Origin: Flavobacteriales bacterium UBA4422
GTDB lineage: Bacteria > Bacteroidota > Bacteroidia > Flavobacteriales_G > Salibacteraceae
NCBI GenBank assembly: GCA_002389645.1
Contig: DGQE01000013.1
Span: 35,851-68,596 of the forward strand
DNA: 32,746 nucleotides
Direction of reading: 5' to 3'
Shown in pieces: positions 9,291 to 17,226 of the stretch. The notes beneath the pieces are model-generated. The model had not been told where the DNA came from. It saw nothing but the letters and a program-made list of their open reading frames with translations, and searched no databases. The position numbers and the translations under genes are program-made. Positions within the stretch are counted from its first letter, which is position 1. Each line of letters starts with the position of its first letter.

Positions 9291-11393
9291 GTGAACCCAC
9301 TTGACACACCCATAGAATTTCTAAAAGGCGTTGGCCCAATGCGAGCCGATCTGCTGAAAAGTGAATTAGGCATTCGAACGTTTGCCGATTTAGTGCGCCA
9401 TTATCCATTTCGCCATATCGATCGCAGTAAATTTTACTTGATTAGTGAGGTTGATTCGAATGCGGCTTTGGTGCAAGTGAAGGGCAAGTTCATTCGCATC
9501 GACAGCATTGGAGCGCAAAGAGCCACGCGCATGGTCGGAGCTTTTCAAGATTCGCAAGGCGGAATCATGGAAGTGGTTTGGTTCAGAAGCTTGACCTGGA
9601 TCAAGCAAAGCATTAAGCCCAATGTAGAATATGTGCTGTTTGGTAAACCAGGGATGTTCAACAACAAGCTACAAATGACGCATCCGGAAATTGAACCAGC
9701 AGCCGAATTTGATAAGCCTTTAAAAGGTGGGTTGGAAGGTGTATATCCCGTTACCGAAAAGCTTAAATCAAGAAAACTTGACAGTCGTGCCATTCGCAAT
9801 TTGATGCAAACTGCTCTTCCACAGGTGCTTTCTTCTATCGTAGATACACTTCCCGCCTATATCATCAAAAGGCAAAATCTTTTAAAAATGCGTGTGGCCA
9901 TCCAAGCCATTCACTTTCCAGAGGATACTCAACAACTTTCTGAAGCACAACGCACTTTAAAGTTTGAAGAGTTATTCTATGTGCAAATGCGCTTGATGAA
10001 GGTGAAGGCTTTGCGCGAAAAAAACATCAAAGGACTCATCTTTCAAACCGTTGGCAATCATTTCAATGATTTCTACAACAACCACCTGCCCTTTTCATTA
10101 ACCGAAGCTCAAAAACGTGTAGTGAAGGAAATCAGGAAGGACATGGGCAGCGGCCATCAAATGAATCGCCTGTTGCAAGGTGATGTAGGAAGCGGAAAAA
10201 CAATCGTAGCGCTACTTTGCGCATTGATCGCCATAGACAATAGATACCAAGTCGCTATTATGGCTCCCACTGAAATCCTTTCTCAACAGCATTTTGAAGG
10301 TCTATTTGAATTGGTTTCTGAAATGCCCATCAACATCGCTATTCTTACCGGAAGTTCCAAAACTGCTTACCGCAAGAAGCTTCACGCACAATTGGAAAGC
10401 GGAGAAATAAATCTTTTAATCGGTACGCACGCCTTGATCGAAGACAAAGTAAAATTCAAAAATTTAGGCTTGGTGGTCATCGATGAGCAACACAGGTTTG
10501 GTGTAGCACAACGTTCGAAACTATGGAAGAAAAATACGGTTCCTCCTCATGTTTTGGTCATGACAGCTACGCCCATTCCTCGTACTTTGGCTATGACCGT
10601 TTATGGAGATTTGGATGTAAGCGTAATCGATGAATTACCTCCAGGAAGAAAACCAATTAAAACAGTGCATCGCTGGGACAGTCATCGTCTTCAAGTGTTT
10701 GGCTTCATGAAAGAACAAATAGCTTTAGGCAGACAAATCTATGTCGTTTATCCATTAATCGAAGAATCTGAAAAGCTCGATTACAAGGATTTAATGGATG
10801 GTTATGAAAGCATTTGCCGAGCTTTTCCTCGTCCTGAATTTGAGGTGGCAATTGTGCATGGCAAGATGAAGCCCGCAGATAAAGATTTTGAGATGAAGCG
10901 CTTTGCCGAAGGTCAATGTCAAATCATGGTGGCAACAACAGTAATTGAAGTAGGTGTGAATGTGCCAAATGCATCCGTCATGGTCATCGAAAGTGCGGAG
11001 CGCTTTGGACTTTCTCAACTGCATCAGCTGAGAGGAAGAGTTGGGCGTGGTGCAGATCAGAGTTACTGCATTTTAATGACGGGAAATAAATTGAGCAACG
11101 AAGGCCGCGTGAGAATGAATACTATGGTTGAAACCAATGACGGATTCAGAATATCTGAGGTTGACTTAAAGCTACGTGGACCAGGAGATATTATGGGAAC
11201 ACAGCAAAGCGGTGCCCTCGACTTTCATATTGCCGATATTGTCAAAGACACTGAAGTATTAGAGACTGCCCGAGAAGAAGCTTCATACATTTACGAAAAT
11301 GACCCTGAAATATCGCATCCAAGTCTAAGTAATGTAAAATCGCACTTGGCTTTAATGATGAAAAATCGACCGAATTGGGGGAGAATCTCATAA
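9291..11393 (+). CDS. recG: ATP-dependent DNA helicase RecG
   Basis: RecG is a monomeric superfamily 2 helicase that remodels stalled replication forks and branched intermediates. The 700-residue length matches the family. Order of domains: an N-terminal helix-hairpin-type start (DTPIEFLKGVGPMRADLLKSE), the OB-fold wedge (about 60-150), then the motor. Motor motifs seen are GDVGSGKT with Lys303 (Walker A), MAPTEILSQQH (Ia), GTHALIEDKVKF, VIDEQHRFG (DExH-type motif II, DEQH), MTATPIPRTLA (III), and ATTVIEVGVNVPNA with LHQLRGRVGRG (V-VI), followed by the RecG-specific DGFRISEVDLKLRGPGDIMGTQQSG. The start is GTG at 9291. A near-match -7 box (TACGTTTT at 9269-9276) lies 14 bp upstream. The TspO-like gene follows after 10 bp and is probably cotranscribed. 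Confidence 0.97.
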   Translation: MNPLDTPIEFLKGVGPMRADLLKSELGIRTFADLVRHYPFRHIDRSKFYLISEVDSNAALVQVKGKFIRIDSIGAQRATRMVGAFQDSQGGIMEVVWFRSLTWIKQSIKPNVEYVLFGKPGMFNNKLQMTHPEIEPAAEFDKPLKGGLEGVYPVTEKLKSRKLDSRAIRNLMQTALPQVLSSIVDTLPAYIIKRQNLLKMRVAIQAIHFPEDTQQLSEAQRTLKFEELFYVQMRLMKVKALREKNIKGLIFQTVGNHFNDFYNNHLPFSLTEAQKRVVKEIRKDMGSGHQMNRLLQGDVGSGKTIVALLCALIAIDNRYQVAIMAPTEILSQQHFEGLFELVSEMPINIAILTGSSKTAYRKKLHAQLESGEINLLIGTHALIEDKVKFKNLGLVVIDEQHRFGVAQRSKLWKKNTVPPHVLVMTATPIPRTLAMTVYGDLDVSVIDELPPGRKPIKTVHRWDSHRLQVFGFMKEQIALGRQIYVVYPLIEESEKLDYKDLMDGYESICRAFPRPEFEVAIVHGKMKPADKDFEMKRFAEGQCQIMVATTVIEVGVNVPNASVMVIESAERFGLSQLHQLRGRVGRGADQSYCILMTGNKLSNEGRVRMNTMVETNDGFRISEVDLKLRGPGDIMGTQQSGALDFHIADIVKDTEVLETAREEASYIYENDPEISHPSLSNVKSHLALMMKNRPNWGRIS

Positions 11394-11403
11394 CAAAAAC
11401 AAA

Positions 11404-12198
11404 ATGAAAAAAGCATACGCCATTATCAACTTAATAGTCACCATTGCCATTGTGTATTGGAACTCCGTTGTCGGAGCCAATGGATACAACGGAGTGAAAA
11501 TGGCCGAATTGAGCGATAAATACTACAGTCTTTTCACTCCAGCAGGTTATGCCTTCAGCATTTGGGGTGTCATCTTCATTGGTCTACTGATTCACGCCTA
11601 TTACCAAATCAAAATGGCCTTTTTCAAAAAAGAATACAGTGGGTTCTTAGATCAAATAGGCCCATGGCTGATCATCGCCAATGTGTTAAACGGAATTTGG
11701 ATTTGGGCTTGGCTGACAGAACGAACTGGATTAAGCGTACTTATTATGCTTGGGTTGTTGATTTCATTGATCATTCTAGTGATAAGGCTAAACATGGAAC
11801 GATGGGATGCGCCTTTCGTGGTTATTCGAAACATTTGGTGGCCCATTGTCATTTATTTCGGATGGATTTGCGTTGCGACCATCGCCAATATTTCAGCCTA
11901 TTTGGTGAAGATTGAATGGCAGTCAGGGTTGGAAGATTCAACATGGTCGATCATCATGATCACGGTTGCCACAGCGCTTAACTTAGGGATGCTCTATTTC
12001 AGAAGCATGCGAGAATTTGTAATGGTAGGAATCTGGGCCATTGCGGCCATCGCTTATCGTCAGTGGGATGTTTATCCTAATATTCAATGGACTGCTGTTA
12101 TCTGCTGTATGATTCTCGGACTTGCGTCTTGCTATCACGCTTATTTAAACTGGGGAACGAATCCCGTCTATAAAATGCTGAACAAGCAGAAAGCCTAA
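11404..12198 (+). CDS. TspO/MBR-related tryptophan-rich membrane protein
   Basis: Product of 264 residues with about seven or eight hydrophobic segments spanning nearly its whole length. The block FTPAGYAFSIWGVIFIGLLI is the characteristic TspO/MBR signature, and tryptophans are abundant (WNSVVG, GIWIWAWL, NIWWPIVIYFGWI, YLNWG). TspO proteins bind porphyrins or other hydrophobic ligands and act as sensors or transporters, but this longer, roughly 260-residue form is usually annotated only by family, so the ligand is unknown. It sits 10 bp behind recG and its stop overlaps that of the convergent flavoprotein gene by 4 bp. Confidence 0.75.
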   Translation: MKKAYAIINLIVTIAIVYWNSVVGANGYNGVKMAELSDKYYSLFTPAGYAFSIWGVIFIGLLIHAYYQIKMAFFKKEYSGFLDQIGPWLIIANVLNGIWIWAWLTERTGLSVLIMLGLLISLIILVIRLNMERWDAPFVVIRNIWWPIVIYFGWICVATIANISAYLVKIEWQSGLEDSTWSIIMITVATALNLGMLYFRSMREFVMVGIWAIAAIAYRQWDVYPNIQWTAVICCMILGLASCYHAYLNWGTNPVYKMLNKQKA

Positions 12199-13748
12199 CG
12201 CTTCACGGAGGCCATTTCTGCGCACTTCTCGCCATCAATGGCAGCCGAAACAATTCCTCCAGCGTATCCTGCCCCTTCGCCACAAGGATACAGGCCTTTA
12301 ATTTGAACATGCTCCAAGGTTTCTCGATCTCTTGGAATTCTTACCGGTGAAGAAGTGCGAGATTCTGGCGCATGCACCACAGCTTCGTTGGTCAAATACC
12401 CCTTCATCGAAGCATCAAATTCCTTGAATCCTTGTTGCAATGCTCGGTAGATGAATTCTGGCAGCACTTCCTTCATCTCTACCGAAGTTGTGCCTGGCAC
12501 ATAAGATGATTCAGGAATTTCATTCGACTTTTTGCCTTGTGTAAAATCGACCAAGCGCTGCGCTGGAACGCGCTGAGTTCCGCCTGCAAGTTGCCAAGCG
12601 CGTTGCTCAATTTGCTTTTGAAACTCTACTCCTGCTAATGGGCCGAACGATTTATACGCTTTAAAATCTTCGGGTTTCAACTCAACTACAATACCTGAAT
12701 TCGCAGTAGATTGATCTCGTTTACTGGGTGACCAACCGTTGGTTACGACTTCGCCTGGTGCTGTTGCGCACGGAGCAATTATTCCACCAGGACACATGCA
12801 AAATGAATACACGCCTCTGCCCGAAACTTGCTTCACAATGCTGTAGGGCGATGGCGGCAAATATGGCCCACGCACTTCGCATTTGTATTGAATTGTATCA
12901 ATCAAAGCTTGGGGATGCTCCACACGAACGCCCAATGCAAAAGGCTTGAGTTCAATCAAAATGTTGTTTCTGTGCAGCAACTCAAACACATCACGCGCAC
13001 TATGACCAGTGGCCAAAATGACTTTGTCTGCTTTCATTCGATCTCCTGCTGATGTTACCACGCCTTTGATGGCGCCTCCTTCAACAATCACATCAGTCAT
13101 GCGCGTATTGAAGCGTATTTCTCCACCATTCGCTAAAATGCATTCGCGCATAGCCGTGATGATTCCTGGTAATTTATTCGTTCCAATGTGTGGATGAGCA
13201 TTCACCAGAATGTCACGACTTGCTCCAAACGCCACCAAAAGATTCAAAATCCGTTGAACGTCTCCACGTTTTTTTGATCGGGTGTATAGCTTACCGTCAC
13301 TGTAGGTTCCCGCACCACCTTCGCCAAAGCAATAGTTTGAATCTTCGTTGACAACATGATCTTGATTGATCGCTTTGAGGTCGCGTCTCCTCGTCCGAAC
13401 ATCTTTACCTCGTTCAATAATGATCGGCTTCTTCCCCAACTCAATGCATTTCAACGCAGCAAACATTCCAGCTGGTCCAGCTCCAATAATGATCACCGGT
13501 TCTGCATTGCTCACGTCCTTATAATCGGGAAGGGAAATATCTTCTTCAACATAATCTTCACCAATGAAGGTCTCTACTTTTAGATTGATTTTCACATTCC
13601 GCTGACGTGCATCAATCGATCGTTTTAAGACCTGAACATGATTGATTTCTTCAACGTCAAGCTCCATTTGAGAAGCTATTTCAGCTCTAATCAAATCATC
13701 GGAAGCGGCAGTCTGCGGATCAGTTTGAAAAATAAGTTCTGTTTTCAC
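12195..13748 (-). CDS. FAD-dependent dehydrogenase-like protein (COG2509 type)
   Basis: Product of 517 residues; the start is GTG at 13748. An ~80-residue N-terminal domain (DLIRAEIASQMELDVEEINH, LKRSIDARQRNVKINLKV) precedes the flavin-binding core, as is usual in this family. The dinucleotide motif is VIIIGAGPAGMFAALKCIE (Gly89-x-Gly91-x2-Gly94), followed by ERGKDVRTRRRD and the family-specific NYCFGEGGAGTYSDGKLYTR. The NADPH-side signature VILATGHSARDVF and the C-terminal FAD motif GLYPCGEGAGYAGGIVSAA are present. VCMCPGG-like CMCPGGIIAPC also fits. Members are widespread, conserved and biochemically uncharacterised; the substrate is unknown. It shares its upstream region with the divergent helicase gene and converges on the TspO-like gene. 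Confidence 0.88.
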   Translation of the reverse strand: MKTELIFQTDPQTAASDDLIRAEIASQMELDVEEINHVQVLKRSIDARQRNVKINLKVETFIGEDYVEEDISLPDYKDVSNAEPVIIIGAGPAGMFAALKCIELGKKPIIIERGKDVRTRRRDLKAINQDHVVNEDSNYCFGEGGAGTYSDGKLYTRSKKRGDVQRILNLLVAFGASRDILVNAHPHIGTNKLPGIITAMRECILANGGEIRFNTRMTDVIVEGGAIKGVVTSAGDRMKADKVILATGHSARDVFELLHRNNILIELKPFALGVRVEHPQALIDTIQYKCEVRGPYLPPSPYSIVKQVSGRGVYSFCMCPGGIIAPCATAPGEVVTNGWSPSKRDQSTANSGIVVELKPEDFKAYKSFGPLAGVEFQKQIEQRAWQLAGGTQRVPAQRLVDFTQGKKSNEIPESSYVPGTTSVEMKEVLPEFIYRALQQGFKEFDASMKGYLTNEAVVHAPESRTSSPVRIPRDRETLEHVQIKGLYPCGEGAGYAGGIVSAAIDGEKCAEMASVKR

Positions 13749-13821
13749 ACCGCAAAGAACAGCAAATCGAAGTTGCGCGAAAACCGATAATTCAGAAAAC
13801 TTTCAGCGGTGAATAATTGAC

Positions 13822-13829
13822 GACCTTTG
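13822..13829 (+). promoter_or_regulatory. Candidate -7 box before the DbpA-like gene
   Basis: GACCTTTG matches TAnnTTTG at all but one of its defined positions (G for T at the first). It lies 17 bp before the ATG at 13847. Because it is downstream of the TTG at 13817, it supports the ATG as the true start. Confidence 0.35.
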
Positions 13830-13846
13830 CAGCCGAAGAAAACACC

Positions 13847-15175
13847 ATGTCAGTACACATCAAAAATCGCGAAGCCATCCTGTCAAAACTTGGAATTGAG
13901 AAGCTCAACCCAATGCAGGTGGAAGCCACAGAAGCGATTCACGCCAACGATGAAATTGTTTTGCTTTCCCCAACAGGAACAGGAAAAACCTTGGCTTTTT
14001 TACTGCCCATCATTGCCGAATTAGACCCCGAAAACTCTGAAGTTCAAGTATTGATATTAGTTCCATCGAGAGAATTGGCTATACAAATAGAACAAGTAAT
14101 TCGAGAAATGGGCAGTGGATTTAAAACCAATGCTGTGTATGGAGGAAGAGCAGGCTCAAAAGACAGGATTGAACTCAAGCATAGGCCGGCCATATTAATT
14201 GGAACACCAGGCCGTATTGCCGATCATTTGCGCAGAGAAACCATAGCCACATCATCCATCAAAACATTGGTGCTTGACGAATTTGACAAATCACTAGAAA
14301 TAGGATTTACAGATGAAATGAGTGAAATCTGCGGTTTGCTTCCCGATGTAAAAAAGCGATTGCTTACATCGGCTACACCAAAAGTGAATATACCTGCGTT
14401 TGTTGGGCTCAAGGATCCAAAGTACGTCAATTATCTAGAAGATGGCGTGCCCATGCTGGATGTGAGGATTTTGCTCTCGCCAGACAAGGACAAACTGGAT
14501 ACACTCGTTGCCATTTTAGAACAACTGGGCGATCAGCCAGGCATTGTATTTTGCAATTTCAAGGAATCGATCAATCGCGTGAGCGAATACCTCGACCGAC
14601 ATAACATTGCCCATGGCACTTTCTACGGAGGCATGGAACAAAAAGACCGCGAGCGTGCTTTGATCAAGTTCAGAAACGGAACTTATAACATAATTTTAGC
14701 AACCGATTTGGCCGCTCGTGGATTGGATATCCCTGAATTGAAGTTCATCATTCATTACCACCTTCCGCTCAAGAAACACGAATTCACCCATCGCAATGGG
14801 CGAACTGCCAGAATGAACAGTGAAGGGTCTGCCTACATCATTCAATATGAAAAAGAACGACTGCCCGACTTTATTCGTGCGATAAACCCACCTGTTGAAG
14901 ACTTGGAAGATTTGCCGTCTTCAAAAAAAGATGAAGCCATTGTTTGGGAAACCGTTTTTGTTTCAGGAGGAAGAAAAGATAAGATTTCGAAAGGCGACAT
15001 TGCAGGGCTGTTTATCAAGCAAGGCGGACTTGGAAACAATCAAGTGGGCGTGATTGAGATCAAGCAAGATTGTGCGTTCGTGGCCGTAGACCAAACTAAA
15101 GTGGACACCATTATTCAGAAACTGGACAATTCTCGATTGAAGAAAAAGAAGGTGCGAATAACGAGGATAGAGTAA
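13847..15175 (+). CDS. DEAD-box RNA helicase, DbpA-like
   Basis: DEAD-box helicases of the DbpA branch remodel 23S rRNA during 50S assembly. I chose the ATG at 13847 over an earlier TTG (13817), giving 442 residues. The Q-motif region is LGIEKLNPMQVEAT; Walker A is SPTGTGKT (Lys47); PSRELA, GG and TPGRIADHL follow; motif II reads DEFD (144-147) rather than DEAD; motif III is SAT. The C-terminal RecA lobe has GIVFCNFKESINRV, ATDLAARGLDIPELKFIIHY and HRNGRTARM; 'RTAR' is typical of DbpA. A final ~75-residue domain (ETVFVSGGRKDKISKGDIAGLF to KKKKVRITRIE) fits the DbpA RRM-like RNA-binding domain that recognises hairpin 92. The DEFD variant retains the catalytic Asp-Glu and final Asp. No rRNA operon is nearby. 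Confidence 0.88.
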   Translation: MSVHIKNREAILSKLGIEKLNPMQVEATEAIHANDEIVLLSPTGTGKTLAFLLPIIAELDPENSEVQVLILVPSRELAIQIEQVIREMGSGFKTNAVYGGRAGSKDRIELKHRPAILIGTPGRIADHLRRETIATSSIKTLVLDEFDKSLEIGFTDEMSEICGLLPDVKKRLLTSATPKVNIPAFVGLKDPKYVNYLEDGVPMLDVRILLSPDKDKLDTLVAILEQLGDQPGIVFCNFKESINRVSEYLDRHNIAHGTFYGGMEQKDRERALIKFRNGTYNIILATDLAARGLDIPELKFIIHYHLPLKKHEFTHRNGRTARMNSEGSAYIIQYEKERLPDFIRAINPPVEDLEDLPSSKKDEAIVWETVFVSGGRKDKISKGDIAGLFIKQGGLGNNQVGVIEIKQDCAFVAVDQTKVDTIIQKLDNSRLKKKKVRITRIE

Positions 15176-15182
15176 ATTCCAA

Positions 15183-15277
15183 GTTCGTGGTTCTTTCGTC
15201 TGCTTTCAGCAGCCTCAGTTCGTGGCTTAGGTCCTTCGCAATTGATAATTCATGATTTATCATTAAGAACCACAAAC
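15183..15277. repeat. Intergenic imperfect inverted repeat
   Basis: GTTCGTGGTTCTT (15183-15195) and AAGAACCACAAAC (15265-15277) are inverted copies with 12 of 13 matches, separated by about 69 bases. AGTTCGTGG also recurs directly at 15217-15225. No ORF or coding signature lies between the arms. This may be the remnant of a small mobile or interspersed intergenic element; there is no transposase and no clear target-site duplication. Confidence 0.4.
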
Positions 15278-15301
15278 CTTTAACCCCCGAACCTCAAAAC
15301 C

Positions 15302-15334
15302 AAAAAAGGACGTCCCCAGCGAAGAGACGCCCTT
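15302..15334 (-). terminator. Strong minus-strand intrinsic terminator hairpin
   Basis: Read on the minus strand, AAGGGCGTC, an 11-nt interior containing TTCG, and GACGTCCTT form a 9-bp stem with one G-U pair; the T-run following it makes a typical rho-independent terminator. On the plus strand the hairpin has a mismatch and no T-tail, so it should act only on leftward transcription. It lies about 90 bp past the stop of the leftward membrane-protein gene and beyond a first hairpin, so it is either a backup terminator or the end of a separate small transcript. Confidence 0.6.
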
Positions 15335-15390
15335 AACCTAACTAAACAGAGAACGATACGGTTTGCTCTTGCCAAATAGTGAATGATTTG

Positions 15391-15417
15391 AAAAGCCCTC
15401 CACAAGGAAGGGCTTTT
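15391..15417. terminator. Bidirectional intrinsic terminator
   Basis: AAAAGCCCT (15391-15399) pairs with AGGGCTTTT (15409-15417) around a 9-base loop. It sits 6 bp after the stop of the leftward membrane-protein gene and downstream of the rightward DbpA-like gene, so it can serve both. Confidence 0.75.
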
Positions 15418-15423
15418 ACGAAC

Positions 15424-16716
15424 CTATAAGGATTGAGCCTCATAGGCGCCTTGGTCTCCGCTTGGCGATTCGGAGACCGCGGACTGACTTAGAAGGTAAA
15501 GCAATGCTTGCGTTTCGGCATTGCGAATGTCCAATTGCATTTTTGAAAGTTGTGAAAGCACTCCGCTTAAAGGAATATGACGTAAATGAAAGTTAGCCCA
15601 ATCCATTTTCTCGTCTCGAAACGTATATGTTTCACTGAAATCAAAAGGTAATATTGTGACCATTTCACTGCGTATTTCAGGCTGATAAACTTGCAATAAT
15701 CTCTCTTGAAATGTCTCCAATGAATTTACTAGAATATTTGCACTGTATTTTTCTTCTCCGTGAAAAAGAATATGAGTTGGGATATCAAAATTGTCTTGCT
15801 TACTGAGCAAATAAGGCTCGATATTCATCGCTTCATCCTCGGAAATACCTTCCGTTTCAGTAATCAATTTCAATCGCAAAGCCAGAATTTCATCCAACGA
15901 TTGATTCACTGCCATCTTTAGTGAGGCTGCATCTTGATTTCCGTCCAATTTAAGATAAAGCCCCTCATTATTTGCCGCTTTCTCTGCAGAATAATCCAAT
16001 TCAGCACCAACCAATAGTAAGCCTCGATTAAAGTTCGCGCTTCGATTTACAGTCATCAAACCAAACACAAGAATCAAGCACGTCATTGCCACCAATCCTG
16101 TCGATAGCGTAATTGACTTGTTGGATGAAGTTTTGTACTTCTTAAAGTAAAAAAGCGGAACATAGAGCGCAGCGAGAATACCCATTCCAGACAGTAAAGT
16201 AATGGAAGCACCGGGCCAGTGCATGATCTTAAACAACACGCCAATGGTAGTAAGCGTAAGTCCAACGAAGCCTGAAATGTGCATCAGCGATTCATCGCGT
16301 GGCGATTCTTTGAGCTTATGCCAGAGCAACAAGGGTAAATACACGAATGCAAGCGAACCCGCACCCAATACAATCAACACAGCGGCCCCAGGCCAATGCA
16401 TCAATTTAAAAATCGTCCCCGCCAAGAGAAGAATAGTCGAAGTCAGTCCGAAAGAAAATGCTACTTTTTTCATGTTTTCATTCATTTCGGTTAATAATTC
16501 AAAAGTTTGTTGTTGAACCTGTTTTAAGCCCCCAGGTCCGAAGAGCTTTATCGTTTGCTCGAAAGCCGCCTCAAAAGACTTGCCTTCGTCCATTTGTCGT
16601 TCAATAGAAGTGCACACATGATCTAATAGGTCGTCATGCAATGTATTCTGCGCTATTCCGTGCTGCTTGATGTATGCGCTGATCAAAGCAACTTGTTGTT
16701 CATTCAATTCAGACAT
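15424..16716 (-). CDS. PadR-linked membrane protein with HAAS-like N terminus and two GldL-like hairpins
   Basis: Product of 430 residues. Residues 1-75 (with HDDLLDHVCTSIERQMDEG and IKLFGPGGL) resemble the short helical HAAS-type prefix that often precedes membrane proteins paired with PadR regulators. Next come two membrane hairpins, each carrying nearly the same motif at its turn: FKLMHWPGA (103-111) and FKIMHWPGA (162-170). This is reminiscent of GldL, the motor-associated membrane protein of the T9SS/gliding machinery, but duplicated. A fifth membrane segment (about 203-223) leads to a ~200-residue soluble region, probably on the other side of the membrane, with no motif I recognise. The start overlaps the end of padR by 8 bp, indicating translational coupling. 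Its function is unknown; regulation by the adjacent PadR is likely. Confidence 0.8.
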   Translation of the reverse strand: MSELNEQQVALISAYIKQHGIAQNTLHDDLLDHVCTSIERQMDEGKSFEAAFEQTIKLFGPGGLKQVQQQTFELLTEMNENMKKVAFSFGLTSTILLLAGTIFKLMHWPGAAVLIVLGAGSLAFVYLPLLLWHKLKESPRDESLMHISGFVGLTLTTIGVLFKIMHWPGASITLLSGMGILAALYVPLFYFKKYKTSSNKSITLSTGLVAMTCLILVFGLMTVNRSANFNRGLLLVGAELDYSAEKAANNEGLYLKLDGNQDAASLKMAVNQSLDEILALRLKLITETEGISEDEAMNIEPYLLSKQDNFDIPTHILFHGEEKYSANILVNSLETFQERLLQVYQPEIRSEMVTILPFDFSETYTFRDEKMDWANFHLRHIPLSGVLSQLSKMQLDIRNAETQALLYLLSQSAVSESPSGDQGAYEAQSL

Positions 16717-17059
16717 AGTAGCTAGGTTTAAGTGAAAAATTGTTGAGTAGGCGATTCATCGTTTTTGAAAACTCTTGAAATTCTGCCGCCAGGGATGTAG
16801 CTTGATTATTCCCACTCTCCGTTAATCTGTAATATTTCCGCACACGTTTTCCAATATTTTCTTTCTCGGTTTCGAGCAGTCCTTCAGCCTCTAAACGATG
16901 CAATAAAGGATACAATGCTCCTTCCGTGAGTTGAATTTTCCCATCTGTTTCTTCCTTCACATGCTGGGTTATTTCATAGCCATACATCCGGCCTTTCTTT
17001 GCTAACAAGCTCAAAACAATTGTTTTAAGCGTGCCTTTGATGAGTTCGTTTGAATACAT
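16709..17059 (-). CDS. PadR family transcriptional regulator
   Basis: The ATG at 17059 gives a 116-residue protein starting MYSNELIKGTLKTIVLSLL, the normal PadR N terminus; the longer reading from 17119 would run through the promoter. The winged-helix core is clear: GRMYGYEITQHVKEET, then LTEGALYPLLHRLEAEGLLE and the wing KRVRKYYRLTESG. A short C-terminal helix (EFQEFSKTMNRLLNNF) is the dimerisation element of the small PadR-s2 subfamily. PadR proteins usually repress their own operon and are released by small ligands or stress. The downstream, overlapping membrane-protein gene is the obvious target. A consensus promoter with repeated palindromic sequences lies directly upstream. Confidence 0.92.
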   Translation of the reverse strand: MYSNELIKGTLKTIVLSLLAKKGRMYGYEITQHVKEETDGKIQLTEGALYPLLHRLEAEGLLETEKENIGKRVRKYYRLTESGNNQATSLAAEFQEFSKTMNRLLNNFSLKPSYYV

Positions 17060-17063
17060 AAGG

Positions 17064-17094
17064 CAAACATACATCAGTTTCTTATGCATCCAAA
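17064..17094 (-). promoter_or_regulatory. Consensus Bacteroidota promoter of the padR unit
   Basis: On the minus strand, TTTG (17094-17091), a 19-base spacer and TATGTTTG (17071-17064) reproduce the TTTG-N19-TAnnTTTG consensus exactly. Four bases separate the -7 box from the padR ATG, predicting a leaderless or nearly leaderless mRNA. Confidence 0.8.
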
Positions 17095-17124
17095 CATTAT
17101 ACCTAATTTTCTTATGCATAAGAA
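17078..17124. promoter_or_regulatory. Candidate PadR operator repeats
   Basis: TTTCTTATGCAT occurs twice, 30 bp apart (17078-17089 and 17108-17119). The second copy is part of a perfect 16-bp palindrome, TTCTTATGCATAAGAA (17109-17124). The first copy lies within the spacer between the -33 and -7 elements, and the palindrome lies just upstream of -33. A roughly three-turn spacing of sites around the promoter fits autorepression by a dimeric winged-helix regulator; binding by this PadR is inferred. Confidence 0.6.
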
Positions 17125-17200
17125 TCTAAAGTCTTGATAATCTGAGAGAAAAAAAAATCCATTGAATTCTCATCAGAACCTAAAGGATTGTTGCAAGCGC

Positions 17201-17208
17201 TATATTTG
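17201..17208 (+). promoter_or_regulatory. -7 box before the CHU_C-like lipoprotein gene
   Basis: TATATTTG matches TAnnTTTG exactly, 18 bp before the ATG at 17227. It lies inside the longer reading that begins with TTG at 17188 and so favours the ATG start. No good -33 element is seen at 19-21 bp. Confidence 0.5.
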
Positions 17209-17226
17209 GTGCCTAAAGCAAAAAAC

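Noticed and set aside
13817..13846. TTG start giving the DbpA-like helicase ten extra residues
   Set aside because: The extension is non-homologous-looking, and a likely -7 box (13822-13829) lies inside it; the ATG at 13847 starts the conserved part.
15302..15334. Terminator for the rightward DbpA-like gene
   Set aside because: On the plus strand the stem has an A-C mismatch and no T-run follows it; it is oriented for the minus strand.
17060..17119. Longer PadR reading from 17119
   Set aside because: It would translate through the -33/-7 promoter and the operator-like repeats; MYSNELIKG at 17059 is the normal PadR start.
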